Shown here piece by piece: positions 63,481 through 64,000 of a DNA stretch of 64,000 nucleotides. The stretch lies in the NCBI GenBank assembly GCA_051453625.1, contig JBOZIK010000001.1:34715539-34779538 (forward strand), written 5' to 3'. Source of the stretch: Welwitschia mirabilis (lineage: Eukaryota; Gnetophyta; Gnetopsida; Welwitschiales). The notes below the pieces were generated by a model. The model had not been told where the DNA came from. It ran no database searches and worked only from the letters and a program-made list of their open reading frames with translations. A program made the position numbers and the translations under genes. Each line of letters begins with the position of its first letter. Positions within the stretch are counted from its first letter, which is position 1.

Positions 63481-64000
63481 ACATCACCACCTAAGACATT
63501 AAGGAAGTAAAAGCCATGGAGACAACTTTTAATGAGGATTATTATGCTTTTCTAAATAAACATGAAAGAGTCAACTCTAAGATGAATTTCAAGGAGTTTA
63601 AAAAGGGATTGAATTACATTTTTATCAACAATAACCCTAAAAAGCCCTTAATCATTAGTATCCATTTTTACCCCAACGCTGAGCAAGTATTAGTATCACT
63701 TCTCATATCTAAATTTGAAGCTTTTTCTTGAAGTTACAAGGATCTATCTCCTATTCCACCACATATTTTATAACACAAGATATACTTAAAGGACAATCAA
63801 AATTCATAAGAAAACTCAAATAAATTTAAATCTAGGACTAAAACAAGTGATTAAAGATGAGATTATTAAACTTTTAGATGCTGACATCATTTACCCTATT
63901 CGCAATAATGAGTGAGTTAGTCTATTAACTATAGTACCTAAGAAAGATGGTAAGTGAAGAGTATGATAGACTTTGGATGACTTAATAAAGTAACTAAAAA
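63481..64000 (+). pseudogene. Ty3/gypsy linker and start of reverse transcriptase (G5), runs off window
   Basis: 63516-63731 is open: METTFNEDYYAFLNKHERVN, NYIFINNNPKKPLIISIHFY, AEQVLVSLLISKFEAFS, then out of frame YKDLSPIPPHI. The FxWxYKDLxxIPPxI approach to RT is clear. After 63830, LKQVIKDEIIKLLDADIIYP and VSLLTIVPKKDGK are the first RT block (LL(D/E)AGIIYPIS.S.WVSP...VPKKGG). The sequence ends before the CIDYRKLN block. Reading frame changes near 63740, and a stop sits at the expected Trp codon (TGG to TGA) around 63913. Confidence 0.85.

Noticed and set aside
1-64000. Endogenous plant DNA virus (badnavirus-type) sequence
   Set aside because: RT, RNase H and integrase motifs all fit LTR retrotransposons. 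No movement protein or coat-protein-like order, and integrase is present where legible.
1-64000. tRNA genes
   Set aside because: The tRNA-like matches are 12-18-base primer sites next to LTRs. No cloverleaf or A/B box pair seen.

Overview
This is AT-rich, gene-poor nuclear DNA from a flowering plant. It consists almost entirely of old, nested, stop-ridden LTR retrotransposons (Ty3/gypsy and Ty1/copia), broken by draft-assembly N gaps. I find no convincing host gene, tRNA, rRNA, CRISPR or bacterial feature. The plant assignment rests on: the Ty3/gypsy protease, RT and YHPQT-type integrase motifs; the copia initiator-Met-tRNA primer site; a Sirevirus-like extra ORF between pol and the 3' LTR; and C-to-T decay typical of methylated plant transposons. 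I cannot name the species.

Layout, left to right. 1-424 is the 3' part of a gypsy LTR (element G1, + strand). A 5'-truncated Sirevirus-like copia (541-4661: RT/RNase H, env-like ORF, 3' LTR) sits in its leader. G1 then continues with gag, protease, RT, RNase H, integrase, a long 3' noncoding region and its 3' LTR (4662-13715). 13.7-17.7 kb holds an LTR scrap, two degenerate tandem repeats and unassigned AT-rich DNA. A second gypsy copy, G2 (minus strand), runs from its 3' LTR (17.7-18.5 kb) to its 5' LTR (47475-48557). It is split by another element at 18.7-22.0 kb, by a gag piece of another gypsy lineage at 28.6-29.6 kb, and by a 16.7-kb copia array at 29651-46389. The array is minus strand and ordered LTR-internal-LTR-internal-LTR. 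Both internals keep gag, protease and the env-like ORF but lack integrase, RT and RNase H. One also carries a 1.1-kb tandem duplication. 48.6-49.9 kb is a third minus-strand gypsy LTR end. 49889-57941 is a plus-strand gypsy relative (G3) whose gag-pol place is taken by an unrecognised ORF, followed by two LTRs joined head to tail. From 57942 another plus-strand gypsy (G5) begins. Its gag is interrupted by a solo LTR with an exact 5-bp target duplication, and its RT runs off the window.

The features do not form a host pathway. They are successive insertions plus recombination products: solo LTR, LTR-LTR junction, shared-LTR array and chimeric tandem units. The least ordinary items are the internally deleted, env-like-bearing copia family in array form and the gypsy-family derivative carrying an unknown ORF. 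Percentages and divergences were not computed; alignments were made by eye.
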